A DNA stretch of 34,646 nucleotides. It comes from an uncultured Clostridium sp. Lineage in GTDB: Bacteria > Bacillota > Clostridia > Lachnospirales > Lachnospiraceae. The notes beneath the pieces were generated by a model that worked only from the letters and a program-made list of their open reading frames with translations, did not search any database and was not told where the DNA came from. A program made the translations under genes and the position numbers. Shown in pieces: positions 14,781-23,022 of the stretch. Within the stretch, counting starts at the first letter, position 1. Each line of letters opens with the position of its first letter. The stretch spans positions 1 to 34,646 of the forward strand of contig CABVBU010000032.1 of NCBI GenBank assembly GCA_902496665.1, in the 5' to 3' direction.

Positions 14781-17192
14781 TTATTTTACAACAAGGTTTA
14801 CGATCTTCTTCGGAACATAAATCTCCTTCACGATGTTTCCGGTGATCTTTCCTTCTACCGCAGCTTTACCCGCAGCGATCGCATCCTCTTTTGCGATGTC
14901 AGCCGGAACCATGATGACCGCTTTGACCTTACCGTTTACCTGTACGGCAACCTCGATCTCATCGTCCTTCATGGCTTCCTCATCGCACTCCGGCCAGGTC
15001 GCATGGAATACGCTGTCTGTACCGCCAAGCTCTCTCCAGAGCTCCTCGCCGAGATGCGGAGTGAACGGAGCCAGTAAGATCACGAAGGTCTTTAAGGTCT
15101 CCTTGTCGATTCCGCCTTCCTTCTTTGCAACGTCAGTGAGCTTGTTGCAGTACTCCATGAATCCGGATACCACGGTATTCAGGCTGAACTGGTTGAAACG
15201 TGTCTCGATATCGTAGACAAGCTTGTGGCGGAGCTTCACCATCTCCTTTGTCTCCTGGATATCCTTGTCCTTGCTGTCCATCACAAGGTTGTAGAAACGA
15301 TTTAAGAATCTGGCAACGCCCTCGATTCCTCTGTCATCCCACTCGGCGTCGAGTTCCGGCGGTCCAACGAAGAGCTCATACATTCTTAACGCGTCGCAGC
15401 CGTAATCTCTTACGAGGTCGTCCGGGGAAACGACATTTCCTTTGGACTTACTCATCTTGATACCGTTCTTACCGGTGATCATGCCCTGGTTGAACAGCTT
15501 CTTGAACGGCTCATCAAAGTCAACCACTCCGATATCATATAAGAACTTCGTGTAGAATCTGGAATACAGGAGATGAAGAACAGCATGCTCAACACCGCCG
15601 ATATACATATCTACCGGAAGGTACTTGTCTGCTTTCTCTTTGGATACGAGTTCCTTGTCGTTCTTATTGTCCACATAACGTAAGAAGTACCAGGAGGAAC
15701 CAGCCCACTGAGGCATTGTGTTTGTCTCACGTTTTGCCGGAGCGCCGCAGCACGGGCAGGTGGTGTTTACCCAGGAGTCGATAGCCGCAAGCGGAGACTC
15801 GCCGGTACCGGTCGGCTGATAGCTCTCAACCTCCGGAAGTTTTAACGGAAGCTGGTCTTCCGGAACCGGAACATTGCCGCACTTCGGGCAGTGAACGATC
15901 GGGATCGGCTCGCCCCAGTAACGCTGACGGGAGAATACCCAGTCACGAAGCTTGTAGTTCACGGTCTTCTTACCGATTCCCATCTTCTCGATGATGTGCG
16001 GAGCTTCCTTCTTTAATACGGAGGATTCCATGCCGTTCCACTCGCCGGAGTTGATCATGGTTCCCTTCGCGTCCGTGTAAGCTTCTGTCATGTTCTCGAT
16101 CTCTTTGCCGTCCTGAGCGATAACCTGAATGATCGGGAGACCGAATTTCTTTGCGAACTCGAAGTCACGGTCGTCATGGGCCGGTACACACATGATGGCG
16201 CCGGTACCGTAGTCAGCAAGTACATAGTCGGACAGCCAGATCGGAACCTCCTTGCCGTTTAACGGGTTGATGGCGTAGGAGCCAGTAAATACGCCTGTCT
16301 TTTCCTTGCCCTGGAGACGGTCAACGTTGGACTTCATGGAAGCGTCAAAGATGTACTTCTCTACCGCTTCTCTTGTCTCATCTGTCGCCAGCTCTTTCGC
16401 AAGCTTGTGCTCCGGGGAGAGAACCATGAATGTCGCACCGTGGAGCGTATCAGGTCTTGTCGTGTAGACAGTGATCTTCTCGTCACGTCCTTTAACCGGG
16501 AAATCTACCTCTGCGCCGTAGGATTTACCGATCCAGTCTGTCTGCATCTTTTTAACCTTCTCCGGCCAGTCGAGCTTATCGAGGTCATCTAAGAGACGAT
16601 CTGCATACGCTGTGATCTTTAACATCCACTGGCGGAGGTTCTTCTTTGTAACCGGTGTGCCGCAGCGCTCGCAGCAGCCGTTTACGACTTCCTCGTTCGC
16701 GAGGCCTGTCTTACAGGACGGGCACCAGTTGATCGGGAATTCCTTCTCATATGCGAGTCCTTTCTTGAACATCTGGACGAAGATCCACTGGGTCCATTTG
16801 TAGAAGGACGGATCTGTGGTGTTTACTTCCATATCCCAGTCATAGAGTGCTGCGATCTGGTTGATCTGTCGCTTGATATTTTTGATATTTGACTCTGTGG
16901 AAATCGCCGGATGAACGCCCATCTTGATCGCGTAGTTCTCAGCCGGAAGACCGAATGCGTCCCATCCCATCGGGTGGATCACATATTTTCCCTTTAATAA
17001 CTGATAACGGCTCCATACATCGGAGATTACATAACCTCTCCAGTGACCTACATGAAGTCCGCTGCCGGACGGATACGGGAACATATCCAGGCAGTAATAC
17101 TTCTCTTTCTTTCCATCATTGACATTGATCGGATTCTTTTCCCAGTTCTCACGCCACTTGCTCTCAATGGCGGTGTGGTTGTACTGTGCCAT
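14781..17192 (-). CDS. leuS: leucyl-tRNA synthetase
   Basis: This 803-residue class I enzyme charges tRNA-Leu with leucine in the cytoplasm. The HIGH motif is HVGH (47-50) in PSGSGLHVGHWRGY. The KMSKS motif is at 579-583. A zinc-type cysteine cluster CPSC...CCERC lies at 157-177, and a second CPKC...CPCC occurs near 435-482. The CP1 editing domain shows TTRPDTLHGATF (244-255) and GTGAIMCVPAHDDRD (330-343), so editing should be intact. The length matches Firmicute LeuS. The true start is the ATG at 17192 (GGAGGA upstream, conserved N-terminus AQYNHTAIESKW). The open frame reaching 17408 runs through the T-box leader and is not coding. Expression is controlled by a T-box riboswitch directly upstream. 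Confidence 0.97.
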   Translation of the reverse strand: MAQYNHTAIESKWRENWEKNPINVNDGKKEKYYCLDMFPYPSGSGLHVGHWRGYVISDVWSRYQLLKGKYVIHPMGWDAFGLPAENYAIKMGVHPAISTESNIKNIKRQINQIAALYDWDMEVNTTDPSFYKWTQWIFVQMFKKGLAYEKEFPINWCPSCKTGLANEEVVNGCCERCGTPVTKKNLRQWMLKITAYADRLLDDLDKLDWPEKVKKMQTDWIGKSYGAEVDFPVKGRDEKITVYTTRPDTLHGATFMVLSPEHKLAKELATDETREAVEKYIFDASMKSNVDRLQGKEKTGVFTGSYAINPLNGKEVPIWLSDYVLADYGTGAIMCVPAHDDRDFEFAKKFGLPIIQVIAQDGKEIENMTEAYTDAKGTMINSGEWNGMESSVLKKEAPHIIEKMGIGKKTVNYKLRDWVFSRQRYWGEPIPIVHCPKCGNVPVPEDQLPLKLPEVESYQPTGTGESPLAAIDSWVNTTCPCCGAPAKRETNTMPQWAGSSWYFLRYVDNKNDKELVSKEKADKYLPVDMYIGGVEHAVLHLLYSRFYTKFLYDIGVVDFDEPFKKLFNQGMITGKNGIKMSKSKGNVVSPDDLVRDYGCDALRMYELFVGPPELDAEWDDRGIEGVARFLNRFYNLVMDSKDKDIQETKEMVKLRHKLVYDIETRFNQFSLNTVVSGFMEYCNKLTDVAKKEGGIDKETLKTFVILLAPFTPHLGEELWRELGGTDSVFHATWPECDEEAMKDDEIEVAVQVNGKVKAVIMVPADIAKEDAIAAGKAAVEGKITGNIVKEIYVPKKIVNLVVK

Positions 17193-17337
17193 GACGCTTT
17201 TCTCCTCCATTTCATATCGTTGAAGGCGGTGCAAAAATACGCTCCGCGGATTTCGCCCGCCGCCGCTGCATTTACCAGAATCCGGGAGCTGCCCGGTCCT
17301 GTTCGATTGCCTGACAGCTTTTCCGGCTGCCGGACAA

Positions 17338-17644
17338 CAAAAAAGTCCCTCTATCTCTATCATAATTTTATAGAGACGTGGGGGACTTAGATTCTCACGC
17401 GGTACCACTCTATTTCATACAGGGCTTTCACCCGTATGCACTCATTTTCCGATAACGGTGGAAACCGGCAATGCCTATCTGAGGATATCCGCAGACAGCG
17501 TATCGTTTTCCCGCTGCTCTGCCCGCTCTTTCAGCATGCTGCTCCGAGGCGAGTTCGGAAAGCTTCTGGACTCTGCCTCGCACCGCCCGGCAGTTCTCTG
17601 TACCCCGTCTTCTCTCTTACTGTTCCTCTTCGACGCATTTTAAC
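17338..17644 (-). promoter_or_regulatory. T-box riboswitch leader of leuS
   Basis: The conserved T-box GAGTGGTACCGCG is at 17398-17410 (minus strand). It is followed by a terminator with stem AAGTCCC...GGGACTT and TCTCTAT/ATAGAGA, then a T run (17339-17344). Upstream lies the Stem I region with AGTAAGAGAGAAG and, on the 3' side, GAACTC. This gives a plausible CUC leucine specifier at 17551-17553. Uncharged tRNA-Leu should stabilise the antiterminator and switch leuS on. A second CTC lies nearby, so the specifier position needs a fold to confirm. Confidence 0.93.
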
Positions 17645-17650
17645 TCAATA

Positions 17651-17679
17651 AATTTACCATAGAATCCCGGTTCTGTCAA
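17651..17679 (-). promoter_or_regulatory. promoter of the leuS leader
   Basis: On the minus strand: -35 TTGACA (17674-17679), a 17-base spacer, and -10 TAAATT (17651-17656). This puts the start of the T-box transcript near 17644. Confidence 0.65.
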
Positions 17680-17731
17680 GGTGTCATGCACGGTTCGATT
17701 CTGTCAGGAATGCGAAGCATCGGCAAAATCA

Positions 17732-17811
17732 ATTACTGTTTGCGCAAAGCGTGAACAGTAACGCGCTCCTCGCGCCAATAGGCAGGGTGCAGCGCAAAGA
17801 AGCGCTCCTGC
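17732..17811. repeat. two adjacent GC-rich hairpins upstream of the TSUP gene
   Basis: ATTACTGTTTGCGC (17732-17745) pairs with GCGTGAACAGTAAC (17749-17762), a 14-base stem with a 3-base loop. After a CGCGCTCCTCGCGC stretch, GCAGG-AGCGC (17782-17795) pairs with GCGCT-CCTGC (17802-17811). It is more GC-rich than its surroundings and looks like a dispersed structured element. Only one copy is present in the window. Confidence 0.45.
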
Positions 17812-17822
17812 TGGAAAACCGG

Positions 17823-17872
17823 TTGACTTTTTAAGAGTTCTTATATAGTATGGAAGGACAGGTCTCGACCTG
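17823..17872 (+). promoter_or_regulatory. possible promoter and palindrome before the TSUP gene
   Basis: TTGACT (17823-17828) is followed 15-17 bases on by TATAGT/TAGTAT (17844-17851). Just after it, CAGGTC-TC-GACCTG (17859-17872) is a perfect palindrome that could be an operator in the early transcribed region. Confidence 0.4.
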
Positions 17873-17943
17873 AATTTTATCAGAAAAAGCGGCATTGCGG
17901 CATTTTTTCATCTGCCCGCCGCATAAATACAAGGGGGATATCC

Positions 17944-18702
17944 ATGGAATACATCCACAATCTGATCTGGCTCTGCCCGCTCCTCTTCATTGCGGGATTT
18001 ATCGACTCTATCGCCGGAGGAGGCGGCCTGATCGCGCTCCCGGCTTATATGATGTGCGGAATGCCGATCTACTACGTTTACGGCTGCAACAAGTTCCAGT
18101 GTGCCTTCGGAAGCACCGTGGCGGCATGGAAATACTTTAAAAACGGCTGTCTCGACCTTAAGATCACGCTGATCAGCGCCGTGACCTCGTTTCTCTGCTC
18201 CATGCTCGGAACCAGGATCATCTTTTACCTCAAAGAGGAACAGATCCGCTCGATGTTAATGGTGCTGCTTCCGCTCACCGCTGTCCTCGTGATCTTTATG
18301 AAGAACGCCTGGAACTATACCGATACGAAAAAGCCGCTGATCCTGCCGAATGTGCTCCGTGCCCTTTTCATCGGAATGACCATCGGCCTTTACGACAGCC
18401 TCTACGGTCCGGGCGGCGGCACGATCGCCATGCTGCTCTTCACGTTTCTTTTAAAATACGATGTCCGCACGGCCTCCGGAAACGCGAAGCTCACGCTGAT
18501 CGTCTCCAACTACACAGCGCTTCTCTCCTATATCCTTTCCGGAAACGTGTTCTACATGATCGCGATCCCGTGTGCCATAAGCAACGTTCTCGGAAATTAC
18601 ATCGGTGCCGGCTTCGCCATCAAAAACGGCGCGAAGATCATCCGGCCGGTAATGATCTGCGTGGTGACGGTGCTGATCGTGAAAATTGTTCTTGGGAAGT
18701 AA
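17944..18702 (+). CDS. TSUP (TauE/SafE) family membrane permease
   Basis: This 252-residue integral membrane protein has about seven or eight hydrophobic segments. The two inverted TSUP halves each show the family motif: DSIAGGGGLIALPAY (21-35) and DSLYGPGGGTIAML (151-164), followed by TASGNAKLTLIVSNYTAL. The family exports or imports sulfur-containing or organic anions such as sulfite, sulfonates or sulfoacetate. The substrate here cannot be told. The ATG at 17944 follows GGGGG at six bases. It is a single-gene unit on the plus strand between two minus-strand genes and ends in a hairpin shared with its convergent neighbour. Confidence 0.9.
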   Translation: MEYIHNLIWLCPLLFIAGFIDSIAGGGGLIALPAYMMCGMPIYYVYGCNKFQCAFGSTVAAWKYFKNGCLDLKITLISAVTSFLCSMLGTRIIFYLKEEQIRSMLMVLLPLTAVLVIFMKNAWNYTDTKKPLILPNVLRALFIGMTIGLYDSLYGPGGGTIAMLLFTFLLKYDVRTASGNAKLTLIVSNYTALLSYILSGNVFYMIAIPCAISNVLGNYIGAGFAIKNGAKIIRPVMICVVTVLIVKIVLGK

Positions 18703-18709
18703 AATTATA

Positions 18710-18745
18710 CGAGCGTGCTTATTTTACATAGGCACGCTCGTTTAC
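18710..18745. terminator. bidirectional terminator between the TSUP and ATPase genes
   Basis: CGAGCGTGC (18710-18718) pairs perfectly with GCACGCTCG (18732-18740). On the plus strand TTTACTG follows. On the minus strand TATAATTTTAC follows. It lies between the two convergent stop codons. Confidence 0.75.
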
Positions 18746-18747
18746 TG

Positions 18748-20061
18748 TCATCCATTCACCCGTATCCGTTTTTTTAAATACTCGGCCAACATATACAACG
18801 GAACATTGACAAGCCAGTCCTCCTGTTTATAATTTGCCATGCTGCTTCGGATCGCTGTCTCCGGCTTGTATCTATCACAAAAGGCTTTCAGACTTCTGGC
18901 TCGAAGATTCTGTTCTGCCTTTACCTCGATCGGGATGCAGTCAAGATCTCCCTGAAGGATAAAATCGATCTCTCCTGTCGAACGCTCCGTCGCAAAGTAG
19001 TAAAGTGGATATCCGACGGCATGCAGCTGCTGGGCTACAAACTGTTCCGTTAGTGCCCCTTTGAACTCCTCAAATATCCGGCTGCCATCCAGCAGCAGTT
19101 TCGCTGACAATCCCGCCTTTGCTGTCAACAATCCCACATCAAACATAAACATTTTGAAACTGTTCATTTCCATATATGCGATCAGAGGAATATCCGGCTT
19201 TGACACCCTATAGCTTTTTAAAATCAGCCCAGCATCTTCAAGCCATTGTATTGCAAGCTCAAAATCCTTTGCTCTTGCCCCCTCCCGCAACGCACCGTAC
19301 ATAAATTTTCTGTTTTCCTTTGCTAATTGGGAAGGGATCGAATTCCAGACCATCATAATCCGCGGAACAACTTCCTTTGGTGCATGCTTACTAAAATCCT
19401 CTTCATAATACTGAAGAAGATGATTCTGTATTTCGCGTACCTCATACAGATCATCCGAATCTATATATGTCTGCACCACCTCCGGCATTCCGCCTACATA
19501 ATAGTACTTCTTCAGCAGATCCATATATTTTCCTGCATACGCATTGATCAGTTCATAATCCTGAGATTTTAATGCCTCATGCAGTCCATTTTCTCCAACA
19601 GCAAGAAGAAATTCACTAAAATTCATAGGGCAAAGTCTCAGAAAATCCACCTTTCCCACCGGAAAAGAAGTCCCCTGATGCAGCGCGACGCCGAGCAGTG
19701 AACCAGCTGCAACAATGGAGTACTCAGGTGCATTCTCATAAAAGTATTTTAAAGAAGCAAGTGCCTTTGGAGCCTCCTGAATCTCATCAAACACGATCAA
19801 TGTGTTTTCAGCCTGAAAGCTTTTTCCATACTCAATTTTTATCGCTGACAGGATCCGTTTTAAATCAAAGTCCAGTTCAAACACGTCTTTCATTGCTTTA
19901 TTGTTATCGAAATTGATGTAAACCGTATTTTCATAAAATCTGGCCCCGAATTCCTTCATGATCCACGTTTTCCCGACCTGACGTGCCCCCTGTATGATCA
20001 ATGGTTTCCTGTTTTTTTTATTCATCCATCGTTCAAGCTTTGCAAACAGCTCTCTTTCCAT
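18748..20061 (-). CDS. AAA_14/DUF4143 ATP-binding protein
   Basis: This 437-residue protein has an N-terminal AAA_14 ATPase and a C-terminal DUF4143 domain. Walker A is GARQVGKTW (25-33), and Walker B LIVFDEIQEAP (88-98) has the catalytic DE. The C-terminal part shows STGEIDF (361-367) and IPIEVKAE (377-384), a D-x(n)-E-x-K pattern like the PD-(D/E)XK nuclease fold. YVGGMPEVVQTY (188-199) is typical of the family. The ATG at 20061 follows AGGAGG at seven bases. The in-frame ATG at 20121 lies inside a tandem repeat and has no ribosome binding site. These proteins are common and often multicopy in gut Clostridia. Their cellular role is not established. The gene is bordered by a 32-bp tandem repeat upstream. 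Confidence 0.88.
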   Translation of the reverse strand: MERELFAKLERWMNKKNRKPLIIQGARQVGKTWIMKEFGARFYENTVYINFDNNKAMKDVFELDFDLKRILSAIKIEYGKSFQAENTLIVFDEIQEAPKALASLKYFYENAPEYSIVAAGSLLGVALHQGTSFPVGKVDFLRLCPMNFSEFLLAVGENGLHEALKSQDYELINAYAGKYMDLLKKYYYVGGMPEVVQTYIDSDDLYEVREIQNHLLQYYEEDFSKHAPKEVVPRIMMVWNSIPSQLAKENRKFMYGALREGARAKDFELAIQWLEDAGLILKSYRVSKPDIPLIAYMEMNSFKMFMFDVGLLTAKAGLSAKLLLDGSRIFEEFKGALTEQFVAQQLHAVGYPLYYFATERSTGEIDFILQGDLDCIPIEVKAEQNLRARSLKAFCDRYKPETAIRSSMANYKQEDWLVNVPLYMLAEYLKKRIRVNG

Positions 20062-20116
20062 AAAGGAACCTCCTATACACAATCGGTGCGGTGCAAACCA
20101 CCTTTTTCTGTATTCT

Positions 20117-20231
20117 AACATTTTTTCGGTGATAATTCTATTGTTTACGACATTTTTTCGGTGATAATTTTATTATATTCAACATTTTCTCGGTGATACC
20201 TTTATTATATGCAACATTATTTCGGACATAA
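20117..20231. repeat. 32-bp tandem repeat upstream of the ATPase gene, about 3.5 units
   Basis: Units starting with ACATTTTxTCGGTGATA begin at 20118, 20150, 20182 and 20214, exactly 32 bases apart. The first two are nearly identical in their first 18 bases and the fourth is partial and diverged. On the minus strand each full unit reads TATCACCGA(G)AAAATGT, so the ATPase transcript or its promoter region runs through them. Confidence 0.85.
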
Positions 20232-20281
20232 CTGTTTTTGCATTTTTAGGCAGGCAAAAAGGGATATTTCCGGGGCAAAAA

Positions 20282-20330
20282 ACAGAAGTGGGCAGATCCG
20301 CATAATCAGATCTGCCCACCCTTATTTTAT
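20282..20330 (-). terminator. terminator of the glycosyltransferase gene
   Basis: GTGGGCAGATC (20288-20298) pairs perfectly with GATCTGCCCAC (20309-20319). On the minus strand it is followed by TTCTGTTTTTTG. It lies about 90 bases past the stop codon at 20409. A TTATTTTAT tract on the other side would also let it act on the plus strand. Confidence 0.75.
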
Positions 20331-20408
20331 CTCAGGCAAGTGTCATTCTCGTCTCATATACATGATCCCCGATAACGTGGAATTCCGCATATTTCTGATC
20401 CCAGACAT

Positions 20409-21428
20409 TTAGTTAAATCCGAAGAACTTCTGCGCGATCTTATATCCCGCGATGGAGAGGGATCTTCCTCCTTTTCCCGGAAGGTTCATGCCCTGTCCTA
20501 GGAAGCCCCAACGGAGTCGCAGATAGAGCGCCGGATTAGATTTCTTCAGCTCTTCCCACAGCGCTTTTTTCTTTGCCATATTCTCCTCACTGCCAGACTT
20601 AATAGCCAGGATCGAGCAGATAACCATCATAATCTCCAGATAGCGGACCATATAGTGGCGGAGCTTCCGGTTCTGGATCTTTGTCACATCGTAGTAGCCA
20701 AGCATCAGCTTCGTCACGCGGATCTGCTGGTCAATTCTCCCGATCATGACCTGTTCGTTAACAGACTGGTCGGAGCGGCCGATAAAGTAGCGGTAGAAGT
20801 TCACATTAAGATAGTACATCGTATGTACATGCGGGAGCGGCTCGTAGACAAAGATATTGTCCACATAGAACGTGTGCTCCGGAAGCTCCAGCTTGCAGTC
20901 CCTTAAGAGCTCGGTACGATAGATCACGGAGTGCATCAGGATATACTGTCCTGCCACGAACACCTTCACATCGCTCCAGGTAAAAAGCTCATCTTTCGGA
21001 AGCGCCAGCTTGTAACTCATGACCTTCTTGTGTCTTGCGCCCTGTTTCTCATAGACAAAGTTTGTGATCAGCATATCGAGGGTATCTTTTCCGTAGACGA
21101 AGCGGCGCAGGGTGTCAAGCACCTGTCTGTATGCCTGCTCATTGACCCAGTCATCACTGTCCACGACCTTAAAATAGATTCCGGTAGCGGCCTTTAATCC
21201 CGCATTCACTGCAGCGCCGTGTCCGCCGTTCTCCTGATGGATCGCTTTGCAGATCCCCGGATATTCTTTCTCGTAGCGGTCAGCGATCTCGGCCGTATTG
21301 TCTTTTGTGGAACCGTCGTCCACGATCAGGATCTCCACTTCATTTCCGCCCGGAAGCAGAGACTTGATACAATTTTCCATATACGCCGCTGAATTGTAGC
21401 ACGGAATTGCTATCGATAACAGCTTCAA
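20409..21428 (-). CDS. family 2 glycosyltransferase
   Basis: This 339-residue GT-A fold glycosyltransferase transfers a sugar from a nucleotide-sugar donor, probably to a cell-surface glycan or lipid. IAIPCYNSAAYMENCIKSL starts the domain. VDDGS (36-40) binds the nucleotide. NGGHGAAVNAGLKAATG (67-83) follows, and DSDDW (90-94) is the metal-binding DXD motif. There is no membrane helix, and the C-terminal third is basic and likely helical. The start codon is TTG at 21428, with GGAGG eight bases upstream. No ATG start fits the conserved N-terminus. It is a lone gene with its own promoter and terminator, so the glycan it builds is unknown. Confidence 0.9.
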   Translation of the reverse strand: MKLLSIAIPCYNSAAYMENCIKSLLPGGNEVEILIVDDGSTKDNTAEIADRYEKEYPGICKAIHQENGGHGAAVNAGLKAATGIYFKVVDSDDWVNEQAYRQVLDTLRRFVYGKDTLDMLITNFVYEKQGARHKKVMSYKLALPKDELFTWSDVKVFVAGQYILMHSVIYRTELLRDCKLELPEHTFYVDNIFVYEPLPHVHTMYYLNVNFYRYFIGRSDQSVNEQVMIGRIDQQIRVTKLMLGYYDVTKIQNRKLRHYMVRYLEIMMVICSILAIKSGSEENMAKKKALWEELKKSNPALYLRLRWGFLGQGMNLPGKGGRSLSIAGYKIAQKFFGFN

Positions 21429-21521
21429 AATTGTTTCCTCCTTACGTTCCCCGGATGGGGAATTTTTCGTTACCGGCTGTGTGGAACACGGGCGGCAGCG
21501 ATTTTCGACTCAGTTGTTCTT

Positions 21522-21550
21522 ATTTTAGCATAAATTATCTGAAAAAGCAA
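21522..21550 (-). promoter_or_regulatory. promoter of the glycosyltransferase gene
   Basis: On the minus strand: -35 TTGCTT (21545-21550), a 17-base spacer, and -10 TAAAAT (21522-21527). Confidence 0.55.
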
Positions 21551-21685
21551 AAAATTATTTCTTTCGATTCTCTTTCGTTCCAGTACAAGATTCATTCGCT
21601 AAGTTTCTGCTTCCGCAGAACCATGCGAAATTTTCAGTTCAAAATTTTTCTGCCTGTATCCCATCATAAAACTTTGAGTTTTTTC

Positions 21686-21835
21686 TTCCATAATCACTTA
21701 AAATATGATAAAATATCTGAAAATACATAAAAGCAGGCCGCTTTCTACCGATCCGCGGGAAAAACTTATCCGCGGCTTCCGCTTAAGCAGATCTGCCCAA
21801 CGATATCGGTATGTAATAGAAATGAGGGATTCGAT
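21686..21835 (+). promoter_or_regulatory. possible promoter and leader of the carbamate kinase gene
   Basis: TTCCAT (21686-21691), a 17-base spacer and TAAAAT (21709-21714) could be the promoter, with a weak -35. The following 120 bases contain two CCGCGG palindromes around GAAAAACTTAT, which can pair with each other, and a GAGGG ribosome binding site before the ATG. There is no T run after the stem, so it is not a terminator. No gene lies in 21429-21835. Confidence 0.35.
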
Positions 21836-22765
21836 ATGGCAAAGAAAAGACTTGTTTTAGCACTTGGACATGACGCTCTCGGAACGAACCTTCCGGAGCA
21901 GAAGACAGCCGTTACAAAGACGGCGAAAGCCATCGCTGATTTTATTCAGGACGGCTGGCAGGTTGTGATCACCCATGGAAATACTCCGCAGCTCGGTATG
22001 ATCCACACCGCGTTAAATGAATTTGCGAAAAATCATGAAGGTTACACTCCGGCTCCGATGTCTGTCTGCTCCGCAATGAGTCAGGGATACATCGGCTACG
22101 ATCTCCAGAATGCTCTCCGTTCTGAGCTTATCAAACGCGGCATCTACAAGGCCGTATCTACGATCTTAACGCAGGTCACGGTTGACCCGTACGATGAGTC
22201 CTCCTACACTCCTATGAAGGTAGTTGGACGTGTGATGAACGCTGAGGAGGCGAAGGAGGAAGAGGCAAAGGGCAACTTCGTTGTAAAGGAAGGCGAAGGC
22301 TACCGCCGTATCGTTGCCGCTCCGAAGCCGGTTGCGATCGTCGAGATCGACGCGATCCGCGCTCTCGCTGATGCTGACCAGCCGGTGATTGCTGCAGGCG
22401 GCGGCGGAATCCCGGTTATGGAACAGGGCTCCCACTTAAAGGGTGCCAGCGCTGTCATCGAGAAAGACCGCGCAGCCGGACTTCTCGCGAAGGAGCTTGA
22501 CGCTGATGTCCTGATGTTCATCACAGGTGTTCCGAATGTCGTATTAAACTACGGCAGTGACCATCCGATCAACATCGATAAGATGACAACGGCTGACGCA
22601 GCCCGCTATGCCGGGGAAGGTCATTTTAAGACAGGTTCCATGCTGCCGAAGGTTGAAAGCTCCATCGACTTCATCAACGCAGGAAAAGGCCGCCGCGCGA
22701 TCATCACTTCCCTCGACGGTGCAAAGAGTGCCTTAGCAGGTAAAGGCGGCACGACAATCCAGTAA
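21836..22765 (+). CDS. arcC: carbamate kinase (ArcC-type amino acid kinase)
   Basis: This 309-residue cytoplasmic enzyme of the amino acid kinase family is predicted to make ATP from carbamoyl phosphate and ADP, or the reverse. LALGHDALG (8-16) replaces the usual GGNALG nucleotide loop. ITHGNTPQLG (45-54) replaces HGNGPQVG. IAAGGGGIPVME and EKDRAAGLLAKELDADVLMF are as in the family. Clostridial relatives have GHDALG. The Asn-Thr-Pro version of the second motif looks rarer. The gene stands alone, without arginine deiminase, ornithine carbamoyltransferase or other carbamoyl-phosphate genes nearby, so its pathway is unclear. The ATG at 21836 follows GAGGG at seven bases. Its own terminator follows. 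Confidence 0.88.
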   Translation: MAKKRLVLALGHDALGTNLPEQKTAVTKTAKAIADFIQDGWQVVITHGNTPQLGMIHTALNEFAKNHEGYTPAPMSVCSAMSQGYIGYDLQNALRSELIKRGIYKAVSTILTQVTVDPYDESSYTPMKVVGRVMNAEEAKEEEAKGNFVVKEGEGYRRIVAAPKPVAIVEIDAIRALADADQPVIAAGGGGIPVMEQGSHLKGASAVIEKDRAAGLLAKELDADVLMFITGVPNVVLNYGSDHPINIDKMTTADAARYAGEGHFKTGSMLPKVESSIDFINAGKGRRAIITSLDGAKSALAGKGGTTIQ

Positions 22766-22825
22766 GCAATATATTCTGATTTGGCCCCGGTCAATCTGAT
22801 TTAAACCCAGAACAAACAAAAGCAT

Positions 22826-22869
22826 AATCCCAGGGAATTCTATATGAGAACTTCTCTGGGATCTTTTTT
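22826..22869 (+). terminator. terminator of the carbamate kinase gene
   Basis: ATCCCAG-GGAA pairs with TTC-TCTGGGAT (22827-22862) and is followed by CTTTTTT. It lies about 60 bases after the stop codon. Confidence 0.85.
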
Positions 22870-22924
22870 CAAATACTCCTCTCCCAACTGTCCTGATCAT
22901 ACAAATCTCTTTAGCGAAAATAAT

Positions 22925-23005
22925 AAAGAATGCGCCATGGAGCATTCTCGCGCCTCGCGCAGTCGCCTGCGACAATCTACATCTTCGCGCGAGTGTGTAT
23001 CATTG
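22925..23005. repeat. 80-nt structured dispersed repeat, copy B
   Basis: This is the second copy of the element at 10628-10707, in the same orientation. GAATGC pairs with GCATTC in its first part. CTCGCGC pairs with GCGCGAG around an inner TCGC-CT-GCGA hairpin and a bulge CAATCTACATCTT. Several stem positions differ from copy A on both strands so that pairing is kept. Confidence 0.6.
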
Positions 23006-23022
23006 GCTCGTTAGCGCCTTTT

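Noticed and set aside
17193..17408. 72-residue N-terminal extension of leuS
   Set aside because: It translates the T-box antiterminator and terminator. The conserved LeuS N-terminus and ribosome binding site are at 17192.
18748..20061. Defence-system component (ATPase with nuclease-like domain)
   Set aside because: DUF4143 ATPases are common housekeeping-like multicopy genes in gut Clostridia. There are no defence or mobile genes around it to support this reading.
20117..20231. CRISPR array
   Set aside because: The 32-bp units are directly adjacent and similar along their length, without unique spacers, and there are no cas genes.
21720..21835. Riboswitch upstream of the carbamate kinase
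   Set aside because: The paired CCGCGG palindromes are not followed by a T run and match no class I know.
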